From contig NZ_CP059997.1 of assembly GCF_018736145.1 (NCBI RefSeq), forward strand, positions 5,021,501-5,085,500: DNA of 64,000 nucleotides. The letters are read 5' to 3'. A model generated the notes under the pieces. The model searched no databases. It was not told where the DNA came from and worked only from the letters and a program-made list of their open reading frames with translations. Position 1 is the stretch's first letter. The number at the start of each line of letters is the position of its first letter. The DNA comes from Amycolatopsis sp. CA-230715 (GTDB lineage Bacteria > Actinomycetota > Actinomycetes > Mycobacteriales > Pseudonocardiaceae). The position numbers were made by a program, and so were the translations under genes. Shown piece after piece: positions 34,296 through 42,269 of the stretch.

Positions 34296-35290
34296 TTCCC
34301 GGTCTCCCTCGGACGTCGTCTGCCGTCCGGCCTGACCCCGAGCCGGTGTGAGCCGACCGCGTCCCTCGTCGCGTCCAGCGCGCTGACGGCGTCGTCCATG
34401 TGCCGTTGCGCGACGCCGATGAAGAGGCAGTCGATGACGGTGAGCTGCGCGATCCGGCTCGCGGTGGCGCCGGAGCGGAACGTGGTTTCGCGGGCGGCCG
34501 TGGTCAGCACGTGGTCGGAGACCTCGGTGACCGGGGACCGCGGGAAGTTGGTGAGCGACACGGTGATCGCGCCGTGCTCGCGCGCGACGCGCAACGCCTC
34601 GACGGTGTCCGTGGTGGCGCCGGTGTGCGAGATGCCGATCGCGACGTCGCCTGGCCGGAGCACCGCGGCCGAGGTCAGCATGATGTGCGTGTCCGACCAC
34701 GCGAAGCTGACCCTGCCGATGCGGTGCAGCTTCTGCTGGAGGTCCGCGGCGACGAACGCGCTCGCGCCGACGCCGTAGACGTCGATGCGGCCCGATTCGG
34801 CGAGGATGTCGATGACCTGCTGCAGGGTGTTCACGTCGAGCTGGTCCGCGGTCTCTTCGACGGCGCGCGCGTCGGCGAAGCTGACCTTCCCGACCACGGA
34901 CGCGAGGTCGTCGCCGGGGCCGATCTCGCCGCCGAGGTTGCGGGTGGAGCGGGCCTCCGTGCGCGCGGTGTCCGCGGCGAGCGCGATGCGCAGCTGCGGG
35001 TAGCCGCCGACGCCGATGGCCTTGCAGAAGCGGGTCACGGTCGTCTCGCTGGTGTTCGCGGACTGGGCGACCTCGGTGATGCTGCGACGGGCGACGCTGG
35101 ACGGGTCGTCGAGCACGACCTTCGCGACGCGCTGCTCGGCCCTGGCGAGGCCCGGCAGCAGCGAGCGGATCTTGACCAGCGGGCTCGAGTCGGCGTCGCG
35201 TCCCGGCACGGCGACCGGGGTCACGGTGTCGGGAAGCGTGGCCACGCCGCCAGTATCAGGCGACGTGGGAAAGTTACTAACCGTCGGCAT
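34292..35290 (-). CDS. murR: RpiR/MurR-family regulator
   Basis: The protein is about 332 residues with an N-terminal RpiR HTH (LARAEQRVAKVV and SANTSETTVTRFCKAIG) and a C-terminal SIS sugar-phosphate-sensing domain (IDVYGVGASAFVAADLQ, IGISHTGATTDTVEAL). The ATG at 35290 appears leaderless, with TAACCT eight bases upstream; a GTG at 35245 would give a shorter form. The MurNAc-6-phosphate role is inferred from overlap with murQ and from the recycling genes upstream. Confidence 0.88.
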   Translation of the reverse strand: MPTVSNFPTSPDTGGVATLPDTVTPVAVPGRDADSSPLVKIRSLLPGLARAEQRVAKVVLDDPSSVARRSITEVAQSANTSETTVTRFCKAIGVGGYPQLRIALAADTARTEARSTRNLGGEIGPGDDLASVVGKVSFADARAVEETADQLDVNTLQQVIDILAESGRIDVYGVGASAFVAADLQQKLHRIGRVSFAWSDTHIMLTSAAVLRPGDVAIGISHTGATTDTVEALRVAREHGAITVSLTNFPRSPVTEVSDHVLTTAARETTFRSGATASRIAQLTVIDCLFIGVAQRHMDDAVSALDATRDAVGSHRLGVRPDGRRRPRETGK

Positions 35291-35367
35291 TTGAGACAAG
35301 GTTACCCACATCCTTCGGGATGAATGCAACCCGCGGGGCGCGGGCCACTCTCGACTCAGTTGCCAAG

Positions 35368-35423
35368 AAAGTCGCCAACCAAGTCAGACTTGTTAACGTC
35401 CACTTGTTAACGACTTGGCAACT
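35368..35423. promoter_or_regulatory. Complex operator upstream of murR
   Basis: Inverted arms AGTTGCCAAG (35368-35377) and CTTGGCAACT (35414-35423) enclose two direct repeats of ACTTGTTAACG (35388-35398 and 35402-35412). The block is A+T-rich for this genome and lies between the serine hydrolase stop and murR, which suggests regulated transcription of murR-murQ. Confidence 0.55.
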
Positions 35424-35454
35424 TAGTGTCGTGTTCGAAGAGTGACCTCTCGCC

Positions 35455-37203
35455 CTACCTGGTGCTCGGTCGCCAGCCGGATGCGGTGAGTGATGACGGA
35501 TCGTGTTCGCCGTCGAGAATCGTCCGGCCGCCGCTGCTGACGCGAATTCCGTCTACAAGCACGCCGCGACCCGTGTAACTCTTGTCGGTCGTGTACCGCC
35601 ACCGCAGGCTGACCGGCCCGTTCGCGGGAATTTCTCCCCGAATGCGCCACCACGAGCGGTGGCCGTGCCCGGACACAGCGTTCACGACACCCTCCGGAGC
35701 GCCCGGCCCGGAGGCGCGGACCGGCACCGGCTGCCACGTCGTGCCGTCTGTGCTCGCCTCGAGCGCGAGCGTGTCCGACGTCTCGGTATCGACGAACGCG
35801 GAGAAGCTCGCGCGCACCGAATCGTTACGCGGACGCAGCGGAGGGGTGGTCAACGTCGCGGTGCTCATGTTGCCAATATCACTGAACCAGGCATCGCGGC
35901 CCGAGCGGGGCCGGACCGCCATCGAGCGCGCGAGCGCCGTCGCCCACGCCTCGCGCGCGTCGTTGATCGAGCCCCAGCCGCGGTTCGGATGCACGCGGTT
36001 GGTGAGCAGGACCGCGACCGACCGCGACCCGGGGTCGATCACGAACGTGGTGCCGGTGTAACCCGTGTGGCCGCCGGTGACCGGGGACGACAGCCCGCCC
36101 ATGTAGAACATCTCGTCGAGTTCGAACCCGAGCCCGTGCACGTCGGGAAGGCCCTCGATGTGGTTCGTCAGCATCGCGCGCGTGGTGTCCTCGCGCAGGA
36201 TCCGATGCCCGGCATAGGTGCCGCCGTTCAGGATCGCCTGCCCGAGCACGGCCATGTCCCGCGCCGTCGAGAACACCCCGGCATGCCCCGAGACGCCGCC
36301 GAGCGACCAGGCGTTCTCGTCGTGCACCTGCCCCCGCACCATGCCGCGCGGCGGAGTCGTCTGAAACTCCGTGGCCGCGACCCGCCCGAGCTTGTCCGCG
36401 GGCGGGTTGTAGCCGGTGTCGGTCATCCCCAGCGGCGCGGTGATCCGATCGCGCACCACCGCGTCCAAAGTGGACCCCGTGAGCTTCTCGACCAGGAAGC
36501 CGAGCGTCATCAGGTTCAGATCGGAGTAGAAGTACTTGCTGCCCGGCGCGAACTTCAGCGGGCTGTCCAGCACCGCCTTGCGCCTGCTCGGGATGTCGGG
36601 GTAGCCCTCCCACAACGACGGCGTCGGGTCCGCGTCGAACCCGGAGGTGTGCGTCAGCAGCTGCTGGACGGTGACGGATTCCTTGCCGTTGACGGCGAAC
36701 TCCGGCAGGTACTTCGCCACCGGCGCGGCCAGATCGAGCTGGTGCCGCTCGACGAGCTGCATGGCCGCGATCGAGGTGAACAGCTTCGAGATCGACGCCA
36801 TGTCGAAGATCGTGTCCTCGCGCATCGGCACCTGCTGCGACGGCGGCAGCTCGGTGCCCTTGCCGTCGGCGTACCGCAGCGCACCGCCGACGGCGTGCCG
36901 GTCCACCACGACACCGTCGTGCACCCACAGGCCCACCGCGCCGGAAAACAGCGGATGCCCGCTCGGGCCGGGTTTCGTCCAGTCGTCGACGCGTTGTTCG
37001 ACGGCCTTCAGCGGCGCCGGGTCGAGCCCCGCCGCCGCGGGGTCGCCGTCGCGCAGCACGGTGCGCGCGGGCGAGAATCCGTGCCATGGCCGGTCGAAAC
37101 GGCCGCTGTCGTGGCGCTCAGGTGTGGCGATCGCGCTCGCTCCCGCGGTGGAAAAGGCCAGAACGGCCGTCACGGCCGCGACCCCCAGTTTGCCAGCCCG
37201 CAT
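35455..37203 (-). CDS. Secreted serine hydrolase, beta-lactamase/AmiE-like
   Basis: A 582-residue protein with signal peptide (MRAGKLGVAAVTAVLAFSTAG). The class C beta-lactamase/DD-peptidase fold shows S-x-x-K as SISK near residue 139, Y-x-N-like YSDLN near residue 228, and HTGYTGT as the KTG equivalent near residue 375. After residue 430 a beta-rich C-terminal domain (SLRWRYTTDKSYTGRGVLVDG) resembles modules on extracellular hydrolases. In B. subtilis the matching cluster gene encodes the amidase AmiE. Substrate inferred: muropeptides. Confidence 0.82.
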   Translation of the reverse strand: MRAGKLGVAAVTAVLAFSTAGASAIATPERHDSGRFDRPWHGFSPARTVLRDGDPAAAGLDPAPLKAVEQRVDDWTKPGPSGHPLFSGAVGLWVHDGVVVDRHAVGGALRYADGKGTELPPSQQVPMREDTIFDMASISKLFTSIAAMQLVERHQLDLAAPVAKYLPEFAVNGKESVTVQQLLTHTSGFDADPTPSLWEGYPDIPSRRKAVLDSPLKFAPGSKYFYSDLNLMTLGFLVEKLTGSTLDAVVRDRITAPLGMTDTGYNPPADKLGRVAATEFQTTPPRGMVRGQVHDENAWSLGGVSGHAGVFSTARDMAVLGQAILNGGTYAGHRILREDTTRAMLTNHIEGLPDVHGLGFELDEMFYMGGLSSPVTGGHTGYTGTTFVIDPGSRSVAVLLTNRVHPNRGWGSINDAREAWATALARSMAVRPRSGRDAWFSDIGNMSTATLTTPPLRPRNDSVRASFSAFVDTETSDTLALEASTDGTTWQPVPVRASGPGAPEGVVNAVSGHGHRSWWRIRGEIPANGPVSLRWRYTTDKSYTGRGVLVDGIRVSSGGRTILDGEHDPSSLTASGWRPSTR

Positions 37204-37212
37204 CGCCGCTCC

Positions 37213-38478
37213 TCACCGGTAGATCAGGTACTGCCGCCGTCGATGGGCGAACCGCGCCAGCTCGTCTCGCCAGGCACCGGTGACCTCGTCGACACCCGCG
37301 CCCGCGTCCACCATCGTGCGCAGCCGCGCGGACCCGGAGAGCTTGTCGATGAAGTTGTCCGGCCGCCAGCCGAACTTGTCGGGGTGCAGCCGTTTCGCGG
37401 TGACGAACATGGTCACCGCGGTGCGGATCGCGTCGAAGGAGCCGGGATCGGTCACGGTCAGCTGCACGCCGCCGCACGTTTCGCCCGCGAACTTGCCGAA
37501 GGTCGGCACGAAGTAGGTCTCGCGGAAGTCCACTCCGGACAGTCCGCTGCCACCGAGCGCGTCGCGCCACCGCCAGTCGAGGCCCGGCGCGCCGATCGTC
37601 TCGAACGGGCGCGTGGTGCCGCGGCCTTCGGAGAACACGGTGCCCTCGAACATCCCGGTGCCGGGGTAGACCAGCGCGGTGTCGGGCGTCGGCATGTTCG
37701 GGCTCGGTGGTGTCCACTTCAGACCGGTCCGCGCGAACACCGCGTCCCGGCGCCAGCCCCGCACTTGTACGACGGTCAACTCCAGTGCCGGAACCCCTTC
37801 GGCGGGAAGGAATTCCCCGGCGAACAGGCGCGCCAGCTCGCCCGCGGTCATCCCGTGCTGCTGCGCGATCGGCTTGCGCCCCACCCCGGAGGCGAACGCC
37901 GGGTCGAGCACCGGGCCTGAAACGGTGCCGCCGATCGGGTTCGGGCGGTCCAGCACGACGAACGCCGCGCCCGCCTTCGCCGCCGCCACCATCGCGGTGT
38001 ACAGCGACCAGATGTAGGTGTAGAACCGCGCGCCGACGTCGGCGATGTCGAACACCACGGTGTCCACGCCCGCCTTGGTGAACATCCCCGCCAGCTTCGG
38101 CGCGTCCACTCCGTACGCGTCGTAGACTCCGATTCCGGTGCGCGGGTCCGTGTAGTCGCCTTCGGACCCGCCCGCCTGCGCGCTGCCGCGGAACCCGTGC
38201 TCGGGGCCGAACGCGGCCACCGGTTTCACCCCGGCCGCGACCATCGAATCCACCACGTGGTCGAGGTTCGCGAGCACGCCCGTCGGATTGGACAGCACGC
38301 CGAGCTTGCGCCCCGAGAGCGAGCTCCAGCCGTCGGCCGCGGCGAGATCCGCGCCCGCCGTCACCCGGCGCGCCTGCGCTTCTTGCGGTTCTTGCGCGGT
38401 GGCGGGCATCGACCCCGCCGCCAGCAACGGCGTCGCGATCGCCCCGCCCGCGATGAAGCGCCTGCGGTTGACGGTCAC
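37213..38478 (-). CDS. namZ: Exo-beta-N-acetylmuramidase NamZ (DUF1343/GH171)
   Basis: The 421-residue protein starts at GTG 38478 and overlaps the nagZ stop by GTGA. The N-terminus MTVNRRRFIAGGAIATPLLAA is a twin-arginine signal. GPEHGFRGSAQAG near residue 92-104 and VVFDIADVGARFYTYIWSL near residue 143-161 are DUF1343 signatures. NamZ removes terminal MurNAc from peptidoglycan chains. Next to a secreted NagZ this pair can digest wall fragments outside the membrane. Confidence 0.9.
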   Translation of the reverse strand: MTVNRRRFIAGGAIATPLLAAGSMPATAQEPQEAQARRVTAGADLAAADGWSSLSGRKLGVLSNPTGVLANLDHVVDSMVAAGVKPVAAFGPEHGFRGSAQAGGSEGDYTDPRTGIGVYDAYGVDAPKLAGMFTKAGVDTVVFDIADVGARFYTYIWSLYTAMVAAAKAGAAFVVLDRPNPIGGTVSGPVLDPAFASGVGRKPIAQQHGMTAGELARLFAGEFLPAEGVPALELTVVQVRGWRRDAVFARTGLKWTPPSPNMPTPDTALVYPGTGMFEGTVFSEGRGTTRPFETIGAPGLDWRWRDALGGSGLSGVDFRETYFVPTFGKFAGETCGGVQLTVTDPGSFDAIRTAVTMFVTAKRLHPDKFGWRPDNFIDKLSGSARLRTMVDAGAGVDEVTGAWRDELARFAHRRRQYLIYR

Positions 38479-40310
38479 CACGAAAGCCCGTGACCGAACG
38501 GGAACAGCACCTTCGCCGGGTCCGCGCCGGTCGGGACGTTCACCGGCAGCTTGCCCAGCGGCTTGTTCTGCCCGGTCAGCACCTTCGCGAGCGAGCGCAT
38601 CGTCACGTCGCGCCAGTCGTAGGTGGCCAGCCACGTCGGCACGTCCGCGAACCCGGGGTCGTACGGTTCCTGCACGGCCACCGCGACGACGGGTTTTCCG
38701 GCCGCCTTAAGCGCTTCCACCAGTGCTCGCTGGGGCGCGCTGCTCCGCAGCCCGTTCGTCAGCACGACGACGGTCTCCGCGCCCTTCGCCGCCGCGACCG
38801 CTTCGTCGATCTTCGCCTGCGCGGGCGAGGCGCCGGTCGGCAGCGCCTTCGCGCGCGGGCCCAGCGCCTTCGCGAGCGAGGTCACCGGATCCGAGGGGTA
38901 ACCGGGGTAGGCCGGATTGTTCCAGCCCGCGACCAGCACCGGACCGTTCCCGCGCAGCGGCAGCGCCTTCTTGTCGTCGCGCAGGAGCGTCGTCGTGCGG
39001 TCGGTCAGCTTCTGGACCTGCTCGAGGTTGCGGCGGGTGCCCACCGTCCGGTCCACCGCGCCCTCGTCGGCGAACGGCTTCGCGAGGATCCCGCGCTTGT
39101 ACTTCAGCTTCAGGATTCGCGTGACGCTCTGGTCGATGCGCTGCTCGGTCAGCCGCCCGCTGTGCACCGCGTCCACCACGCCCTTGACGGCGACGGTCAG
39201 GTCCGGCGGCATCAGCATCTGGTCCACGCCCGCTTCCAGCGCGAGCACCGGGACCTCCGCGTCGGGGTGCAGCTTCCGCACGCCCTCCATCTGCAGCGAG
39301 TCGGTCACCACCACACCGTCGAAGTGCAGTTCGTCGCGCAGCAGCCCGGTCATGATCGGCTTCGACAGCGTCGCGGGCTCACCCGACGGGTCGAGGCTCG
39401 GCACCGTGATGTGCGCGCTCATGATCACGTCGATACCGGCGTCGACGGCGGCCTGGAACGGCGGCATGTCGATCTTGCGCCACTCCTCGGCCGACCGCTT
39501 GATCACCGGCAGCCCGGTGTGGCTGTCCTCTGCCGCGTCACCGTGTCCAGGAAAGTGCTTCGCAGCCGAGGCGACCGTGTCTGTCGGCGCGCCCGCGCGC
39601 TGGTAGCCGTCGATTTCCGCGGCGACGAGCTTGCTGGCGAGGGTCGGGTCCGCGGAGAACGAGCGGGAGCCGATCACCGGGTTGAGCGGGTTCGAGTTCA
39701 CGTCCGCGTCCGGCGCGAAGTCCTGGCCGATGCCCATCGCGCGCAGTTCGTGGCCGCTGATCGCGGCCAGCGTGCGCGCGTCGCCCGCGTTGCGGCCCGC
39801 CCCGATCGCCATGTTGGACGGGTATTCGGTGGCCGGCGCGCCGATCCTGGTGACGCGGCCGCCCTCCTGGTCGGTCGAGATGATCAGCGGCACGCGCGCG
39901 CCGGTGCCGAGCGCGGCGTGCTGCAACCCGTTCGAGAAGCGCGCGACCTGGGCCGGGTTGTCCACGTTGTCGGTGCCCGCGTTGTTGAAGTAGATGACGC
40001 CGCCGACCCCGTAGCGCCGCACCACCTGCGCGGGGGTGTCGACGCCGTACTTCTTCTGGTTGCCCGCGTTCGCCTCGTCCGCCGACTTGCCCCACACGTC
40101 TGCGACGAAGAGCTGGCCGACCTTCTGCTCCAGCGACATCCCGGCGAGCGTCCGCGCGGCGTAGGCGGCCGCCTCGTCCGGCTTCTGCGCCGCCTGCGGG
40201 GTCACCTGGGCCTCCTGCGGTGCCGAGGCGCATCCGGCGAGCACGAGCGCGGCCGCGCAGGCAGCGGTGAGGGCATGTGTCCTCCGGGGACGAAATCCAT
40301 CGGTGCGCAA
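38475..40310 (-). CDS. nagZ: Beta-N-acetylglucosaminidase NagZ, GH3 lipoprotein
   Basis: The TTG at 40310 has GGAGG five bases upstream. The 611-residue product has a lipoprotein signal ending LVLAGC, so it should be anchored outside the membrane. GH3 motifs include STDQEGGRVTRIG, KHFPGHGDAAEDSHTGLP near residue 249 (the Asp/His dyad loop of NagZ) and VVVTDSLQMEGV with the nucleophile Asp near residue 325. A C-terminal second GH3 domain is present, as in Bacillus NagZ. It releases GlcNAc from muropeptides. First gene of the cluster. Confidence 0.92.
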   Translation of the reverse strand: MRTDGFRPRRTHALTAACAAALVLAGCASAPQEAQVTPQAAQKPDEAAAYAARTLAGMSLEQKVGQLFVADVWGKSADEANAGNQKKYGVDTPAQVVRRYGVGGVIYFNNAGTDNVDNPAQVARFSNGLQHAALGTGARVPLIISTDQEGGRVTRIGAPATEYPSNMAIGAGRNAGDARTLAAISGHELRAMGIGQDFAPDADVNSNPLNPVIGSRSFSADPTLASKLVAAEIDGYQRAGAPTDTVASAAKHFPGHGDAAEDSHTGLPVIKRSAEEWRKIDMPPFQAAVDAGIDVIMSAHITVPSLDPSGEPATLSKPIMTGLLRDELHFDGVVVTDSLQMEGVRKLHPDAEVPVLALEAGVDQMLMPPDLTVAVKGVVDAVHSGRLTEQRIDQSVTRILKLKYKRGILAKPFADEGAVDRTVGTRRNLEQVQKLTDRTTTLLRDDKKALPLRGNGPVLVAGWNNPAYPGYPSDPVTSLAKALGPRAKALPTGASPAQAKIDEAVAAAKGAETVVVLTNGLRSSAPQRALVEALKAAGKPVVAVAVQEPYDPGFADVPTWLATYDWRDVTMRSLAKVLTGQNKPLGKLPVNVPTGADPAKVLFPFGHGLSW

Positions 40311-40336
40311 GGCGACCTCCCAGCGTCGGGCGGCAC

Positions 40337-40382
40337 GGGAAACTTCTGACCCGAATCCACCGGCACTGGGAAGCTAGTCACC
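40337..40382. promoter_or_regulatory. Repeated motif upstream of nagZ
   Basis: GGGAAACTTCTGACC (40337-40351) and GGGAAGCTAGTCACC (40368-40382) are similar 15-mers 31 bp apart. A third relative, GGGAAAGTTACTAACC, sits at 35267-35282 near the murR start. They are candidate MurR operators linking both parts of the cluster. Confidence 0.45.
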
Positions 40383-40475
40383 GAACCCCCGCAGGTCAAC
40401 GACCGACTGTGCCGTTTGGCCTACTCACCGCTATCGATTCCCTCGATTGTCTTGGACCCGTCACCCGCGAGTGAC

Positions 40476-40519
40476 AAAAAAGCTGGCGGCGCCCGCCGAC
40501 GATGTCAGCGGGCGCCGCC
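40476..40519 (-). terminator. Terminator of the Ms1-like RNA
   Basis: On the minus strand a GC-rich arm starting GGCGGCGCCCGC and its complement GCGGGCGCCGCC flank a loop of about ten bases, followed by AGC and six U residues. It is the cleanest intrinsic terminator in the window. Confidence 0.85.
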
Positions 40520-40726
40520 CACTAGCGCGGACTGCTCAGGTGACCAAGCGTGCAACTCCAGTCGTACCTACCTGGACTCGGCGTCCGGCGTCCCGGTACG
40601 CAGTCCCTAGACGACAAGCCTCCCGCGGCGTGCTGCGCGTGGGTGCCTGGAGTCCGCGCACGGAGTTCTTTCCGGGGTGGCTCAAGGCTTATCTTCGCCT
40701 TGTCCCTGGCCGGGAAGATGTCCGCA
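40476..40726 (-). ncRNA. Ms1-like small RNA
   Basis: The 440-bp gap between nagZ and the HAD gene holds a complete minus-strand transcription unit. A -35 TTGAAG (40756-40761), a 17-bp spacer and a -10 TACAAA (40733-40738) precede it; it ends in a 12-13-bp GC-rich terminator followed by TTTTTT. The ~250-nt transcript has a long-range stem (40525-40533 with 40651-40659) closing a large imperfect hairpin, like 6S-type RNAs. Ms1 (MTS2823) of mycobacteria lies downstream of the Rv3661 homologue in the same orientation and binds RNA polymerase core. Identity is inferred from position and architecture. Confidence 0.75.
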
Positions 40727-40732
40727 CCTCAC

Positions 40733-40761
40733 TTTGTACTCAGTGATGGCCGTCACTTCAA
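40733..40761 (-). promoter_or_regulatory. SigA-type promoter of the Ms1-like RNA
   Basis: TTGAAG and TACAAA with exactly 17 bp between them form a near-consensus housekeeping promoter. The rest of the gap up to the HAD gene (40762-40918) shows no gene. Confidence 0.65.
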
Positions 40762-40918
40762 GAGCGCAGACGGGTGCACCGGTACAGACGCACCGTTTTG
40801 GTGACGGACCGCGTCCGGAAACCTCAGCGGGTGGGCGAAAACCCTGTTATTCCGGGAAAATCAGCGTTCTCCCTACCGCCGTGTGAGTGGCCCGCGGCGC
40901 GCACGGCGACCGTCTGTA

Positions 40919-41743
40919 CTAACTGGATCGTTTCCGGCTCTTCCTGGACAGTCCGTACCACGTCGCCGCCGCGGCGATCGTCCCGGCGCCGAGACCGATC
41001 GCGAGCGCGGGCACGACCGGTGTCCGCAGGGAAACGGGTTTCGCGAAGGCGAGCACCGGCCAGCCCCGCTCGTCGGCCGCGCGCCGCAGTTCGCGGTCCG
41101 GGTTCACCGCGTGCGGGTGACCCACCACCTCCAGCAGGGGGAGGTCCGTGCTGGAGTCGGTGTAGGCGTGGCAGTCGGCGAGGTCGTAGCCGTGTGTGGC
41201 GGCGAGTTCGCGCGCCGCGTTCGCCTTGTGCTCGCCGTAGCAGTAGAAGTCGACCTCGCCGGAGTAGCGGCCGTCCACCACCCGCATCCGGGTCGCGACG
41301 CTGCGGGTGGCGCCGAGCATGTCCGCGATCGGTGCCACCACCTCCTCCCCGGTGGCCGACAGCACGATCACGTCGTGCCCTTCGGCGCGGTGCCGTGCGA
41401 TGAGGTCGGCCGCTTCGGCGTAGACCAGCGGATCGACCACGTCGTGCAGCGCCTCGGCCACGATCGACCGGATCTGCGCCACGTCCCAGCCCGCGCACAG
41501 CGCCGAGATCTGCGCCCGCATCCGCTCCGTTTTTCCCGCATCCGCACCGGAAAGCGCGAAGACGAGTTGCGCGTACGCGCTCTTCACCGCCGCCCTGCGG
41601 TTGATCAGTCCCTGGCGCAGCAGCGGTTTGCTGAACGCGAGCGCGCTGGACGAAGCGATGATCGTCTTGTCGAGATCGAAGAAGGCGGCAACCGGTTTCC
41701 GTGCTGCTTCCGGTGCGCTGGGTGTTCGGCGGGGTTCGGCCAC
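40919..41743 (-). CDS. HAD-superfamily phosphatase, SerB-like (Rv3661-like)
   Basis: The GTG at 41743 gives 274 residues (an ATG at 41788 is the longer alternative). Motif I is FFDLDKTIIASSSALAF, motif II VLSATGEEVV, motif III lies around the conserved lysine in GEHKANAARELA, and motif IV is YTDSSTDLPLLE. This is the HAD-IB pattern of phosphoserine-phosphatase-like enzymes. A C-terminal hydrophobic helix (VPALAIGLGAGTIAAAATWYG) may tether it to the membrane. The two flanking small RNAs match the mycobacterial locus. Confidence 0.88.
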   Translation of the reverse strand: MAEPRRTPSAPEAARKPVAAFFDLDKTIIASSSALAFSKPLLRQGLINRRAAVKSAYAQLVFALSGADAGKTERMRAQISALCAGWDVAQIRSIVAEALHDVVDPLVYAEAADLIARHRAEGHDVIVLSATGEEVVAPIADMLGATRSVATRMRVVDGRYSGEVDFYCYGEHKANAARELAATHGYDLADCHAYTDSSTDLPLLEVVGHPHAVNPDRELRRAADERGWPVLAFAKPVSLRTPVVPALAIGLGAGTIAAAATWYGLSRKSRKRSS

Positions 41744-41890
41744 CTCGCCAGGATAGGAGGTGGCGGGCGGGACACCACCCGGCGACATCGCGCGAGGGGA
41801 AAATTAACGGCAGGCAAAGGAAATCGATTGCTTTGTGCTGTTACCGAATTGTGGGTGCGCAGGTGAGCGCGGTTTCGCCCCGAACCGGGT

Positions 41891-41896
41891 TACAGT
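41891..41896 (+). promoter_or_regulatory. -10 element of 6C RNA
   Basis: TACAGT lies about seven bases upstream of the expected RNA start. No clear -35 was found. Confidence 0.5.
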
Positions 41897-41902
41897 TGGG
41901 GT

Positions 41903-41998
41903 ATCCGGTGTTCCGACCGGCCCGGTTCAGTCCGACCCCCCGGGGCTGAACCCTCGGCGACCCCCGTCCCTCCCCCCTGGCGGGGGTCGCCCCTTTTC
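41903..41998 (+). ncRNA. 6C RNA
   Basis: Two adjacent hairpins each expose a run of six C residues, the defining feature of 6C RNA. The first pairs GGTTCAG with CTGAACC (41924-41952); the second pairs GGCGACCCCCG with CGGGGGTCGCC (41956-41991) and is followed by CCTTTTCC, which also serves as terminator. In M. tuberculosis this RNA (B11) lies between Rv3660c and Rv3661, exactly as here between ssd and the HAD gene. It represses targets through C-rich loops binding G-rich ribosome sites. Confidence 0.9.
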
Positions 41999-42269
41999 CT
42001 CTCCCACCGTTGCCGGGCACGGTCCGCGTGCGCGTGATCATCCCACCACGCACCGACATTTCCCGTTCCGGCGGTGCCCGCGCGGGCCGGGTTGTCCACA
42101 GCACCCCGGTTGTCCACAGGCGGGCCCGATCGCTCTTGTCCGCGTCGCCGGATCGGCGCGACGGTGGAGGCCCGGACGCGGTGGCGGATCCACCGGACGG
42201 GTCGGCACCGGGTATCGGCGCGGCTGCGCGCTGACACCCCGGATGCCTCGGGAACCCTTGGGGGAGCAC

